A stretch of 64,000 bases of DNA from NCBI RefSeq assembly GCF_029892065.1, contig NZ_CP120373.1, positions 806,001 through 870,000 on the forward strand, read 5' to 3'. Under the pieces are notes generated by a model. That model searched no databases and was not told the DNA's origin. It saw nothing but the letters and a program-made list of their open reading frames with translations. The translations under genes and the position numbers were made by a program. This document shows positions 45,756 through 55,417 of the stretch, one piece after another. The stretch is from Sinorhizobium garamanticum. Its GTDB lineage: Bacteria; Pseudomonadota; Alphaproteobacteria; Rhizobiales; Rhizobiaceae. The stretch's first letter is position 1, and each line of letters begins with the position of its first letter.

Positions 45756-48601
45756 GTTTCGGCTTTTGTCGCTTTGGAACCATGTGATGCGCGCGGCGCA
45801 TGCGCCGGTGCGATGATACCCGAGGGCATGCGGTCGCGAGCCTCGTCCACTTCGTCGGCCAACACCGCCTTGAGGCGCGCCGCGATGTTCGTCTGCCGGT
45901 TCTCGCTGGTGATCTTCGAGCCGACCAGATCGGTGACATAGAAAGTATCGATGACCTTCTCGCCGAAGGTGGTGATATGGGCCGAGGCGATGTCGAGCGA
46001 GAGGTCGGAAAGCACTGCCGTCACCTCGGAAAGGAGACCGGGCCGGTCGAGGCCCTCGACCTCGATAACGGTGAACTTGTTCGACAGCGTGTTGCTGATC
46101 GTCACTTCCGGCGTGACCGTGAAGGCCTTGCTGCGCTTCTTCACGCGCGTGCGGCTGGCGATCACTTCGGGCAGGCGCTTGCGGCCGGAAAGCACATCCT
46201 CGATCAGCTTGCCGATGCTCGCCGCCCGGCGCATCTCGTCCTCGTCGACCGGAAATTCCCGGTTGACCAGAATCGTGTCCAGCGCCCGCCCATCGGACGT
46301 CGTAAAGATCTGTGCGTCGACGATGTTGGCACCCGCCGCGGCGCAGGCTCCTGCAATCACCGTCAGCAGGCGCGGATGGTCCGGGGAAAGCACGGTGATT
46401 TCGGTGATGGCGTGGAACTGGTGCGTGCGCACCATGGTCGCAAGTGTCTTGCCGGCCCGGTCCGCCTCGCGAATGAACTCCGCGTGCCGGACCTGATCCT
46501 CGAGCGCCACCGAAAGAAGATAGGGCTGATAATGTAGCCGCACATAGGCCTCGCGGTCCGCCTCGGACCAATCGGTCAGCGCCTCCTCCAGCATGCGGGC
46601 CGCATGTTTTGCCCGTTCCTTCCGCGACAATTCCGAGAAGCCGCCGGAGAGCAGAAGCTCGGTCTCGTAGTAGAGCGTGCGCAGCAATTGCCCCTTCCAG
46701 CCGTTCCACACGCCCGGCCCCACCGCCCGGATATCGCAGACCGTCATGATGAGCAGCATTTTCAGGCGATCGAGCGACTGCACGCGCTCGGCGAAATCGA
46801 CGATGGTCTTGCGATCGTTGAGGTCGCGCGTCTGGGCCACCATCGACATGGTGAGATGCTCCTCGACCAGCCAGACCACGGTTTCGGTCTGCTTTGGAGA
46901 AAGCCCCAAACGCGGGCAGAGCTTGCGGGCCACCTTGGCGCCGGCGACCGAGTGGTCCTCCGGTCGGCCCTTGGCAATGTCGTGCAGCAGCACGGCGACA
47001 TAGAGTGCCTCGCGGTCCTCGATGCCCGGCATCAGCGTCGCCGAAAGCGGATGCGCCTCCTCCTCGATGCCGCGCTCGACCCGCGAGAGAATATCGACCG
47101 TGCGCAGCAGATGCTCATCCACCGTATAGTGATGATACATGTTGAACTGCATCATCGACACGATCTTGCCGAAATCCGGGATGAAGCGGCCGAGGACGCC
47201 GGACTCGTTCATGCGCCTCAGGATCAGCTCCGGATTGCGCCTCGACGTCAGGATCGAGAGGAACAGCCTGTTGGCTTCCTCATCTTCGCGCAGTTGCGGC
47301 GTGATCAGGCTCAGCGAGCGGGTTACCTGCTTCAGCGCGGCCGGATGGAACTCCAGGCCGTTTATGTCGGCGACGTGGAAGAGCCGCAGAAGGTTTACCG
47401 GATCGCGCTTGAAGACATCGGGGCTCGACAGCGTGATGCGCCCGCCATCATCGACGAAGTCGAGCGTACCGGCGATCTTGCGGGTGCGGTGTTTGAAACG
47501 ACTGATCACCCCGGAAATCCCCGGTGCATCCTTTGCCTGCTGGTCCTCGAGCGCGGCGCAAAAGATGCGCGTCAGATCACCCACGTCCTTGGCGACGAGG
47601 AAATAGTGCTTCATGAAGCGCTCGACAGCCGAAAGGCCGGGGTGATCGTGGTAGCCAAGCGCCTCGGCGATCTCGCGCTGTATGTCGAAGGAGAGTCGCT
47701 CTTCCGCCTTGCCCGTCAGGAAATGCATGTGGCAGCGCACCGCCCAGAGGAAATCCTCCGATTTCTGGAAAAGCTTGTATTCCTGTCGCGACAGGACGCC
47801 GAGCTTGACGAGATCGGCCGAGTCCTTGACCCGGTAGAAATACTTGGCGATCCAGAACAGCGTGTGCAGGTCGCGAAGCCCGCCCTTACCCTCCTTGATG
47901 TTCGGCTCGACGAGATAGCGGGTATCGCCCGCCTTGCGATGGCGCTGGTCGCGCTCGGCAAGCTTGGCGGCAATGAAATCGGGACCGGTGTTGCGGATGA
48001 TCTCGCGGTCGAAGCGCGTTTCGAGTTCGCTCGCCAGTGCCTCGGAACCGCAGATGTAGCGGCATTCAAGGATCGCCGTGCGAATTGTCATGTCGGCGCG
48101 TGACAGCCGGATGCATTCCTCGATCGTGCGCGTCGCGTGACCGACCTTGAAGCCCAGGTCCCAGAGGATATAGAGCATGAACTCGATCGCCGGCTCCGCC
48201 CAGACCGCTTTCTTTGCCGGCAGCAGGAAGAGAAGGTCGATGTCCGACCCCGGCGCCAAAGTTCCGCGTCCGTAGCCGCCGACGGCCGTCACCGCGATGC
48301 GAGATGCCGGCGGCGCCTTCGCCGCGTCGAAGACCTCGTTCAGCACGAAATCATGCAGCAGGGTGATGAGCTGGTCCTGGAGCCAGGAGATGCGTTCAGC
48401 GCATTTGATCCCGGCGCCGTCGGCTGCAAGCAACTCGCGCGCCTTGGCGCGGCCCGAAAGATTGGCCTGCTTGAATGCGGCAAGCAGGGCCTGACGCATC
48501 GGTTCTCGCTGCTCCGCATGAGCGGAGGCGATGAAGCTGCATTTCGCTCGCAGCGCCGCAACATCGAGAATTTCGGGAAAGGAAGTTTCGTGTCTGGCCA
48601 T
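45752..48601 (-). CDS. glnD: GlnD: bifunctional uridylyltransferase/uridylyl-removing enzyme
   Basis: A 949-residue nitrogen sensor that uridylylates PII proteins (GlnB/GlnK) when glutamine is low and removes UMP when it is high. Domains in order: nucleotidyltransferase with [18 protein letters not shown] (about residue 96), a helical domain, an HD domain with [14 protein letters not shown] (about 530), and two C-terminal ACT domains (about 735-815 and 845-920). I chose the ATG at 48601, which gives the 949-residue length I recall for S. meliloti GlnD, over a 22-residue extension. Repeat copy A9 lies just upstream. Confidence 0.95.
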   Translation of the reverse strand: MARHETSFPEILDVAALRAKCSFIASAHAEQREPMRQALLAAFKQANLSGRAKARELLAADGAGIKCAERISWLQDQLITLLHDFVLNEVFDAAKAPPASRIAVTAVGGYGRGTLAPGSDIDLLFLLPAKKAVWAEPAIEFMLYILWDLGFKVGHATRTIEECIRLSRADMTIRTAILECRYICGSEALASELETRFDREIIRNTGPDFIAAKLAERDQRHRKAGDTRYLVEPNIKEGKGGLRDLHTLFWIAKYFYRVKDSADLVKLGVLSRQEYKLFQKSEDFLWAVRCHMHFLTGKAEERLSFDIQREIAEALGYHDHPGLSAVERFMKHYFLVAKDVGDLTRIFCAALEDQQAKDAPGISGVISRFKHRTRKIAGTLDFVDDGGRITLSSPDVFKRDPVNLLRLFHVADINGLEFHPAALKQVTRSLSLITPQLREDEEANRLFLSILTSRRNPELILRRMNESGVLGRFIPDFGKIVSMMQFNMYHHYTVDEHLLRTVDILSRVERGIEEEAHPLSATLMPGIEDREALYVAVLLHDIAKGRPEDHSVAGAKVARKLCPRLGLSPKQTETVVWLVEEHLTMSMVAQTRDLNDRKTIVDFAERVQSLDRLKMLLIMTVCDIRAVGPGVWNGWKGQLLRTLYYETELLLSGGFSELSRKERAKHAARMLEEALTDWSEADREAYVRLHYQPYLLSVALEDQVRHAEFIREADRAGKTLATMVRTHQFHAITEITVLSPDHPRLLTVIAGACAAAGANIVDAQIFTTSDGRALDTILVNREFPVDEDEMRRAASIGKLIEDVLSGRKRLPEVIASRTRVKKRSKAFTVTPEVTISNTLSNKFTVIEVEGLDRPGLLSEVTAVLSDLSLDIASAHITTFGEKVIDTFYVTDLVGSKITSENRQTNIAARLKAVLADEVDEARDRMPSGIIAPAHAPRASHGSKATKAET

Positions 48602-48685
48602 GAAGTGCCGAGGGGCGTCCTGTCCGACTGGTTGAGTAATCCGCTGCATCTGCCAGCGCTCCTGCATGTCGCCGTGGACCGGCCG

Positions 48686-48748
48686 GAAACATGCAGCATT
48701 TCAAAATGCCACGTCCTTTGGGCCTCGAAAGGCGCGCGGCGCTGTATA
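48686..48748 (-). repeat. Family A fragment (copy 9) between mutS and glnD
   Basis: It keeps the AAACATGCAGCATTTCAAA junction and the first hairpin (GCGCCTTTC-type arms with GGCGCGCGGCGCTGTA) but lacks the left arm of hairpin 2. Immediately upstream, CCTGCATG may be what remains of that arm. Confidence 0.65.
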
Positions 48749-48818
48749 GCCTTTCTATTCCTCAAATGACAGGAAAAATAGGCAGCATCATCGCGGTCGA
48801 TTCCGCCCTCGCGGGAGA

Positions 48819-51563
48819 TCAGCGGGCGCCAAGTTGCTTCTTCAGCGAATAGAGGGCGTCGAGGGCGTCGCGCGGCGTCATGTCGTCGGGATTGAGCGCC
48901 TTCAGCGCCTCCTCGACCTTCGACGGCCCGGCCCTCGCCGACTCCTCGCGCCGTATCGCCACCTGGAAAAGCGGCAGGTCGTCGATCAGCTGGCTTGCCG
49001 GGTTTTTGCGGTCGGCGTCCTCGAGCTTGGCAAGCACATCCTTGGCCCGCGCGACGACCGACGCCGGCAGACCGGCAAGTCGAGCCACCTGGATCCCGTA
49101 GGACCGGTCGGCGGCGCCGGGACCGACCTCGTGCAGGAAGATCACGTCACCGTCCCATTCTTTGACCCGCATCGTCGCGTTCGAGAGCCGGCCAAGCTTT
49201 TCGGAGAGCACCGTCAGTTCATGGAAATGGGTGGCGAAGAGCCCGCGGCAACGATTGACCTCGTGCAGGTGCTCGACCGCGGCCCAGGCAATCGACAGGC
49301 CGTCGAAGGTCGCGGTACCGCGGCCGATTTCGTCGAGGATCACCAGCGAGCGGTCCGTCGCCTGGTTGAGGATCGCTGCGGTTTCGACCATCTCGACCAT
49401 GAAGGTCGAGCGGCCGCGGGCGAGATCGTCGGACGCGCCGACGCGGGAAAAAAGCCGGTCGACGATGCCGACATGCGCCGCCGCTGCCGGGACGAACGAC
49501 CCCATCTGTGCCATGATCGCAATCAGCGCATTCTGGCGCAGGAAGGTCGATTTACCGCCCATGTTCGGACCGGTGAGCAACCAGATCGCCCCGCCCTCGT
49601 AACCTTCCGGAGGCGACAGGTCGCAGCCGTTGGCAACGAAGGCGTTGGCCGCCTGGCGCCGGAGCGCCTGCTCGACGACCGGATGACGTCCGCCGTCGAT
49701 CGCGAACATCCGCGAGCGGTCGACCACGGGGCGTGCATAGTTCTGCTCTTCGGCAAGGACAGCGAGGCCGGTCGACACATCGAGCGTTGCGAGCGCCAGC
49801 GCCGCCGCCTTGATCGCCTCGGCATGCCCAACGACCTCGCCCACCATCGCCTCGAACGCTTCGAGTTCGATCGCAAGGGCCCGATCCGCCGCATTGGCGA
49901 TCTTGGTTTCGAGCTCCGCGAGCTCGGTCGTCGTGAACCGCATCGCATTCGCCATGGTCTGGCGGTGAATGAAGCGCGCGCGCCCTGCGTCGGTGTCGGT
50001 CATCGCCCCGGCATTTCCCGCGGTCACCTCGATGAAATAACCCAGCACGTTGTTGTGCTTGATTTTCAGCGATTTGATCCCGGTTTCATCGCAATATTGC
50101 AGTTGCAGGCCCGCAATTACCCGGCGCGACTGATCGCGCAACGCTCGCATCTCATCGAGTTCGCCATGCGCTCCTTCGCGCACGAAGCCGCCGTCGCGCT
50201 TCAAGAGCGGGAGTTCTTCCGCGAGCATCGACTCGAGTCTCGCCAGCAACGCCTCCGGCAATGCCTCGATCGCGGCATGCGCCTCGGTCAGTTCTGTCGA
50301 GAGGTTGCCGCGCGACAACAGCGCCGATATCGTCGCCGCGGCGCGAAGCCCGGCCATTATCGCCCCAAGATCACGCGGGCCGCCACGGCCGAGCGCCAGC
50401 CGCGACAGCGCGCGCGGCATATCGGGCGCGCGCCGCAAGGCGTCGCGCAGATCCGTCGCAAAACGCTGCTGGTCGGCCAGGACCTCGATCGAATCGAGCC
50501 GCATGTTGATCCGGTCGGGATCGGTCAGCGGCGACATCAGCCGCTCCGCGAGAAGCCGCGCGCCGCCGCTCGTTACCGTTCGGTCGAGGGCTCTGAGCAA
50601 CGTTCCCTCGCGCGCGCCGGAAAGCGTCTTGACCAGTTCGAGGTTGGCGCGGGTCGCCGGGTCGATGAAGAGCGTCGAGGCGACGCTTTCCCGCTCCGGA
50701 ATCCCGAGCGCCGGGCGCTCGGCAAGCTGGGTCTTCTCGACATAGGAGATTGCCGCCGAGGCCGCCGCAAGCTCGGCGCGCGAAAAGCTGCCGAAGCCAT
50801 CAAGGGTCTTCACGCCGTAATAGCGGGCAATGCGGCCTTCCGCCGTCGCACTGTCGAATAGCACGGACGGCTGCGGCACCGCGACCCGGCCGAGCACGTC
50901 GAAAACCGGCCGGAGCTCAGGATCGTGAAAGACGGTATCCGGCAGGATCAGTTCACGCGGCTCGATGCGCAATATATCGGCGAGCAAGCGGCCGTCGGCC
51001 GTCTCGGCAAGGCGGAAAATGCCGGTCGATATGTCGATCCAGGCGAGCGCATAGGCCGGTTCCGAGCCGCTGCGGATACGGGCAAGCGCCATCAGATAAT
51101 TGGATTCTGCCGGAGAAAGCAGCTTGTCCTCGGTGATCGTTCCCGGCGTCACCAGCCGGACAACGTCGCGGCGCACGACCGACTTGCTGCCGCGCTTCTT
51201 CGCTTCGGCCGGATCCTCGACCTGCTCGCAGACGGCGACCCGGAAACCGAGGGCTATCAGCTTCTGCAGATAGTCGTCGGCCGCGTGAACCGGCACGCCG
51301 CACATCGGGATCTCCTGGCCCAAGTGCTGGCCGCGCTTCGTCAACGTGATCCCGAGCGCGCGCGAGGCTTCGACCGCATCCTGGAAGAACAGCTCGTAGA
51401 AGTCGCCCATCCGGTAGAACAACAGCGAATCCGGATTGTTCGCCTTGATCTCGATGTACTGCTCCATCATCGGAGTCGCGGTGGAGCGGCTCTCCTCGCT
51501 TGCCAGATCGGACACGGAAAGGACATCGCCCGTGCGGCTCGATGGGTCTGTCACGAAATTCAT
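48819..51563 (-). CDS. mutS: MutS: DNA mismatch recognition protein
   Basis: A 914-residue mismatch-repair ATPase. The mismatch-binding domain has [14 protein letters not shown] (about residue 50, with the Phe-x-Glu wedge region), then connector, lever and clamp domains, and the ATPase with [13 protein letters not shown] (about residue 665), [16 protein letters not shown] and FATHFHELT. It acts with MutL, which is not in this window. It is divergent from tme across 102 bp. Confidence 0.96.
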   Translation of the reverse strand: MNFVTDPSSRTGDVLSVSDLASEESRSTATPMMEQYIEIKANNPDSLLFYRMGDFYELFFQDAVEASRALGITLTKRGQHLGQEIPMCGVPVHAADDYLQKLIALGFRVAVCEQVEDPAEAKKRGSKSVVRRDVVRLVTPGTITEDKLLSPAESNYLMALARIRSGSEPAYALAWIDISTGIFRLAETADGRLLADILRIEPRELILPDTVFHDPELRPVFDVLGRVAVPQPSVLFDSATAEGRIARYYGVKTLDGFGSFSRAELAAASAAISYVEKTQLAERPALGIPERESVASTLFIDPATRANLELVKTLSGAREGTLLRALDRTVTSGGARLLAERLMSPLTDPDRINMRLDSIEVLADQQRFATDLRDALRRAPDMPRALSRLALGRGGPRDLGAIMAGLRAAATISALLSRGNLSTELTEAHAAIEALPEALLARLESMLAEELPLLKRDGGFVREGAHGELDEMRALRDQSRRVIAGLQLQYCDETGIKSLKIKHNNVLGYFIEVTAGNAGAMTDTDAGRARFIHRQTMANAMRFTTTELAELETKIANAADRALAIELEAFEAMVGEVVGHAEAIKAAALALATLDVSTGLAVLAEEQNYARPVVDRSRMFAIDGGRHPVVEQALRRQAANAFVANGCDLSPPEGYEGGAIWLLTGPNMGGKSTFLRQNALIAIMAQMGSFVPAAAAHVGIVDRLFSRVGASDDLARGRSTFMVEMVETAAILNQATDRSLVILDEIGRGTATFDGLSIAWAAVEHLHEVNRCRGLFATHFHELTVLSEKLGRLSNATMRVKEWDGDVIFLHEVGPGAADRSYGIQVARLAGLPASVVARAKDVLAKLEDADRKNPASQLIDDLPLFQVAIRREESARAGPSKVEEALKALNPDDMTPRDALDALYSLKKQLGAR

Positions 51564-51665
51564 GATTGTTCCAAAAAAAGAGATGTCACACTATCCGCAA
51601 GCATTTATAGACGACAATAACAAAGAGGCTGACCTCGGCGGTCGCCCACAGGAGGTTGAGGAAAC

Positions 51666-53951
51666 ATGCCGGCTACCGACAAGACCGACCGCACGATGAC
51701 AAGCGTCACCGCCCAGGAAGCGCTCGATTTCCACTCACAAGGTCGGCCCGGAAAACTGGAGATCTCCCCGACAAAGTCGATGGCGACCCAGCGCGACTTG
51801 TCGCTCGCCTACTCGCCCGGCGTCGCCGTGCCCGTGAAGGCGATCGCCGAAGACCCGGCAACCGCCTATGACTACACGACGCGCGGCAACATGGTCGCGG
51901 TGATTTCCAACGGCACGGCGATCCTCGGCCTCGGCAATCTCGGTGCGCTTGCCTCGAAGCCGGTCATGGAAGGCAAGTCGGTCCTGTTCAAGCGATTTGC
52001 GGACGTCGATTCGATCGACCTCGAAGTCGATACGGAGAATGTCGACGAATTCGTCAACTGCGTGCGCTTTCTCGGCCCGTCTTTCGGGGGCATCAACCTT
52101 GAGGACATCAGGGCGCCGGACTGTTTCATCATCGAGCAGCGGTTGCGCGAGGTCATGGACATTCCGGTGTTCCATGATGACCAGCATGGCACCGCGATCA
52201 TCGCCGCCGCGGGCCTCATCAATGCGCTGGCGCTGACCGGGCGTGACTTCAAAACGACCAGGCTCGTCTGCAACGGCGCGGGCGCTGCGGCAATCGCCTG
52301 TGTCGAGCTCATCAAGGCGATGGGTTTCAACGGGGAAAACGTCATTCTCTGCGACACCAAGGGCGTGATCTACAAGGGCCGCACCGATGGCATGAACCAG
52401 TGGAAGTCCGCACACGCGGTCGATACCGACCGCCGGACCCTGACCGAGGCACTGGAGGGCGCTGACGTTTTCTTCGGCCTTTCTGCAAAGGGCGCGCTTT
52501 CGACGGAGATGGTGCTTTCCATGGCGCCGAAACCGATCATCTTCGCCATGGCCAATCCGGATCCCGAAATCACGCCGGAGGAAGTCGCCCACATCCGCGA
52601 CGACGCCATCGTCGCGACCGGCCGCTCTGACTACCCGAACCAGGTCAACAACGTTCTCGGCTTCCCCTATATCTTCCGCGGCGCACTCGACGTGCGCGCC
52701 TCGACGATCAACGACGCCATGAAGATCGCCGCGGCAGAGGCCCTTGCGAGCCTTGCAAAGGAAGACGTGCCGGACGACGTTGCCGCCGCCTACCAGGGCA
52801 ACCGGCCGCGCTTCGGGCCACAATACATCATTCCCGTTCCCTTCGATCCGCGCCTCATCTCGGCGATCCCGATTGCCGTCGCGAAAGCGGCCATGGAAAC
52901 AGGCGTCGCGCGCAAGCCGATAACCGATCTTTCCGACTATGCGCAGCAGCTTTCGGCGCGGCGCGACCCGATCGCCTCGACACTGCAGCGCATCTACGAG
53001 CGTGTCCGCCGCCAGCCGAAGCGCATCGTCTTTGCCGAAGGCGAGGAAGTGCAGATGATGCGCTCCGCGATCGCCTATGCCAACCAGGCACTCGGTACGG
53101 CAATCCTGCTTGGGCGCGAGGAGCAGATGCGCGAAACCGCCGAGCGGGAAGGCATCGACCTCAACCGCGCCGGCATCCAAATCGTCAACGCACGCCTCTC
53201 CAAGCGCGTCGGCGCCTATACCGATTTCCTCTACGCCCGGCTGCAGCGCAAGGGTTACCTTTTCCGCGACGTGCAGCGGCTGATCAACAACGACCGCAAC
53301 CACTTCGCCGCCTGCATGGTGGCTCTCGGCGACGCCGACGGCATGGTGACAGGCCTGACGCGCAATTATTCGACGGCGCTCGAAGACGTGCGCCGCTGCA
53401 TCGACGCCAAGCCCGGCCACCGCGTCATCGGCGTATCGATCGCGCTCTGCCGTGGCCGCACGGTGCTCGTCGCCGATACCGCCGTGCACGACATGCCGAC
53501 GGCCGAGGAATTGGCCGACATCGCCGAGGAGGCCGCCGGACTTGCCAAGCGCCTTGGCTACGTGCCGCGCGTCGCGATGCTCGCCTATTCGACCTTTGGC
53601 CACCCCTCGGGCGAACGCTCCGAGAGGGTGCGCGAGGCGGTGAAAATCCTCGACAAGCGCCGCGTCGATTTCGAATACGACGGCGAAATGGCGGCGGACG
53701 TGGCGCTTAATCAGCGCGTGATGGAGCAATATCCGTTCTGCCGACTTTCCGGCACCGCAAACGTGCTGGTCATGCCGGCGTTCCACTCCGCCTCGATCTC
53801 GACCAAGATGCTCCAGGAACTCGGCGGTTCGACCGTCATCGGCCCGCTGCTCGTCGGCCTCGACAAGTCGGTGCAAATCGCATCCATGTCGGCCAAGGAT
53901 TCGGATATCGTCAACATGGCGGCAATCGCCGCCTACAACGCCGGGACCTGA
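51666..53951 (+). CDS. tme: Tme: NADP-type malic enzyme with phosphotransacetylase-like domain
   Basis: A 761-residue two-domain protein. Residues about 1-430 are malic enzyme (LAYSPGVAVPVKAI, FHDDQHGTAI, and the NADP-binding NGAGAAAIACVEL); residues about 440-761 resemble phosphotransacetylase (RIVFAEGEEVQMMRSA, NVLVMPAFHSASI). Rhizobia have two such enzymes; position next to mutS matches S. meliloti tme, the NADP-dependent one, rather than dme needed for N2 fixation. It oxidatively decarboxylates malate to pyruvate. The ATG follows AGGAGG at 12 bp. Confidence 0.93.
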   Translation: MPATDKTDRTMTSVTAQEALDFHSQGRPGKLEISPTKSMATQRDLSLAYSPGVAVPVKAIAEDPATAYDYTTRGNMVAVISNGTAILGLGNLGALASKPVMEGKSVLFKRFADVDSIDLEVDTENVDEFVNCVRFLGPSFGGINLEDIRAPDCFIIEQRLREVMDIPVFHDDQHGTAIIAAAGLINALALTGRDFKTTRLVCNGAGAAAIACVELIKAMGFNGENVILCDTKGVIYKGRTDGMNQWKSAHAVDTDRRTLTEALEGADVFFGLSAKGALSTEMVLSMAPKPIIFAMANPDPEITPEEVAHIRDDAIVATGRSDYPNQVNNVLGFPYIFRGALDVRASTINDAMKIAAAEALASLAKEDVPDDVAAAYQGNRPRFGPQYIIPVPFDPRLISAIPIAVAKAAMETGVARKPITDLSDYAQQLSARRDPIASTLQRIYERVRRQPKRIVFAEGEEVQMMRSAIAYANQALGTAILLGREEQMRETAEREGIDLNRAGIQIVNARLSKRVGAYTDFLYARLQRKGYLFRDVQRLINNDRNHFAACMVALGDADGMVTGLTRNYSTALEDVRRCIDAKPGHRVIGVSIALCRGRTVLVADTAVHDMPTAEELADIAEEAAGLAKRLGYVPRVAMLAYSTFGHPSGERSERVREAVKILDKRRVDFEYDGEMAADVALNQRVMEQYPFCRLSGTANVLVMPAFHSASISTKMLQELGGSTVIGPLLVGLDKSVQIASMSAKDSDIVNMAAIAAYNAGT

Positions 53952-54053
53952 CGAACAAGAAGCGGTGTATCGTTTCGAGACAGGCGCTGCACCGGCAGCA
54001 AACATTGCTTGGCGGAACGTACAGCAACGGAACACATATTCTCAATAAAACAA

Positions 54054-54097
54054 GAGCCCACCTCTCAGGAAAAGGAAGTGGGCTCAATACATTATGG
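54054..54097 (-). terminator. Intrinsic terminator between tme and olsB, oriented to the minus strand
   Basis: An 8-bp stem GAGCCCAC (54054-54061) / GTGGGCTC (54078-54085). On the minus strand the stem is followed by TTGTTTTATT; on the plus strand no T-run follows. It is 210 bp beyond the olsB stop codon. The 345-bp gap 53952-54296 is clearly AT-rich for this genome. Confidence 0.6.
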
Positions 54098-54265
54098 CAG
54101 ATCCATCGCATAGGTCATAAAAATGAGAGGAAATTGATTGCAATATACGCGCCCCCAGACGCATTGCGAATCTTTCCCTTTATTTTTTACATTCCTTCGT
54201 CATGAAATCCAGATCAACCATGGAAATACACTTCGTCCTTTCACCAAGGAAAGTCAAACACATCC

Positions 54266-54280
54266 TTAACAACTGGTTAA
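54266..54280. promoter_or_regulatory. Consensus CtrA-box-like site
   Basis: TTAA-N7-TTAA at exactly the spacing of the CtrA cell-cycle regulator box (TTAA, CAACTGG, TTAA). It lies 17 bp from the olsB stop codon, in the gap between convergent genes. CtrA is present in Sinorhizobium, but chance occurrence of roughly one in ten windows of this size is my rough estimate. Confidence 0.35.
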
Positions 54281-54296
54281 TACTGAAGTCCGCCGC

Positions 54297-55187
54297 TCAG
54301 GATACGGTCGAAGCAAATCGCCCGGCGTCCGCGCCGTAGTAGTTGAGGTAGCGGCCGGAAATATTGCTGATCGGCAGCACGATCAGCACATCGGTCGTGC
54401 GGAAGGCGTGATCGACCACAGCGCCTTCGCCGACCATCGCACCGAGCCGCATGTAGCCTTTGATCAGCGGCGGAAGAGCAGAAAGCGCCTTCTTGGGATT
54501 GATCGCTTCCGAGGGCATCAGGTCCATGGTCCGATGAAGCTCCGGGCGGGCGGAAACCGCCCACTCCCCCTGAGCGAGAACATTGTGGTGCAGGAAGGAG
54601 AGCGCCAATGCATGCTCTTCAGGAACGACGCCCGGGAACGAGCCGCATCCGAACATGGCGTCGACGCCATGCTTCAGCGCGTAGGCCCAATTGCCCTGCC
54701 AGAGCAGTTCGACGGTGCGCTTCGTCCGATATTCCGGCAGCACGCAGGACCGGCCGAGTTCCATGAAGCGCTTGCCCGCATGGCGCTGAAGCAATTCGCC
54801 GATCGCAAACTCGGAAGCCGAGTAGAAGCCGCCGGCCCGCTCCGCATCCTCCTGCCGCAACAGCCGGTATGTGCCGACGATCTGGTCTTCCGTGTCGCCT
54901 TCGATCGATGTGTCGAGGACGAGCAGATGGTCGCAGATCGAATCCCAGCTGTCGACGTCGCGCTTGCGCCGCTCGGCATCGGGCCCTGCCTGCGCCTTCA
55001 TCTCCTCGACGAAGACCTTGTAGCGTACCGCCTGTGCAGCATCGACCTCGGCAGCGGAGCGCGCAAGCCGCGTCTCGAGAGTGCCGATCCGCCCGAGAAC
55101 CTCGGTTGCCGGGGTCGCAATCGTCTTGCGGATGCAAGGCTGTGAAGTGTCAACCACGTTCGCCGAATCCAGAAGTTCGATCGTCAT
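54297..55187 (-). CDS. olsB: OlsB: ornithine-acyl-ACP N-acyltransferase
   Basis: A 296-residue GNAT-fold protein that joins 3-hydroxyacyl from acyl-ACP to ornithine, the first step of ornithine-lipid synthesis; OlsA (38.99 kb) finishes the lipid. Diagnostic segments are QAVRYKVFVEEMKA, DSICDHLLVLD, FMELGRSCVLPEYRTKRTVELLW and AMFGCGSFPG. Length equals the S. meliloti protein as I recall. These lipids replace phospholipids under phosphate limitation in S. meliloti, and a Pho-box-like sequence lies 51 bp upstream. Confidence 0.92.
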   Translation of the reverse strand: MTIELLDSANVVDTSQPCIRKTIATPATEVLGRIGTLETRLARSAAEVDAAQAVRYKVFVEEMKAQAGPDAERRKRDVDSWDSICDHLLVLDTSIEGDTEDQIVGTYRLLRQEDAERAGGFYSASEFAIGELLQRHAGKRFMELGRSCVLPEYRTKRTVELLWQGNWAYALKHGVDAMFGCGSFPGVVPEEHALALSFLHHNVLAQGEWAVSARPELHRTMDLMPSEAINPKKALSALPPLIKGYMRLGAMVGEGAVVDHAFRTTDVLIVLPISNISGRYLNYYGADAGRFASTVS

Positions 55188-55237
55188 CCCGTGTTATCCC
55201 GAATCGCTTGTGCCTGCCGGGCTTAAACCACGTTTCT

Positions 55238-55255
55238 GCAACAAGATAGTGACAC
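55238..55255 (-). promoter_or_regulatory. Pho-box-like site before olsB
   Basis: On the minus strand TGTCA, CTATCT, TGTTG gives two half-sites at the 11-bp period expected of PhoB direct repeats; the second half is one to two bases off consensus. It starts about 51 bp upstream of the olsB ATG. PhoB dependence of ornithine-lipid formation in S. meliloti is established; this particular site is my reading. Confidence 0.55.
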
Positions 55256-55305
55256 GAAGGCGGCTTGCAAGCCCGGCACAACGGGGTTGGCCCGCGCGCC
55301 GGCCC

Positions 55306-55410
55306 CTGCAGCGGAGCACGACTTAATCAGACGCGCAGACGACGCTGTAGCGCTTTGAAGTGCTGCATGTTTTTGTCCTTAGATCGGCAACGATTTAAGG
55401 AAACAAGCAG
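55306..55410 (+). repeat. Family A repeat, copy 10
   Basis: It runs from CCCTGCAGCGG to AACAAGCAG. Hairpin 1 contains AATCAGACGCGC with GACGCTGTAG; hairpin 2 pairs GCATGTTT with an altered AAACAAGC and CCTTAGATCG with CGATTTAAGG. It lies between the olsB promoter and the end of the histidine kinase gene. Confidence 0.78.
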
Positions 55411-55417
55411 CAGCTCT

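Noticed and set aside
48602..48667. N-terminal extension of GlnD by 22 residues
   Set aside because: The ATG at 48601 gives the expected 949-residue protein and the extension lies next to a repeat.
51735..54035. A 766-codon minus-strand frame opposite tme
   Set aside because: Shadow of tme codon bias; no recognisable motifs, and tme is a well-defined two-domain enzyme on the plus strand.
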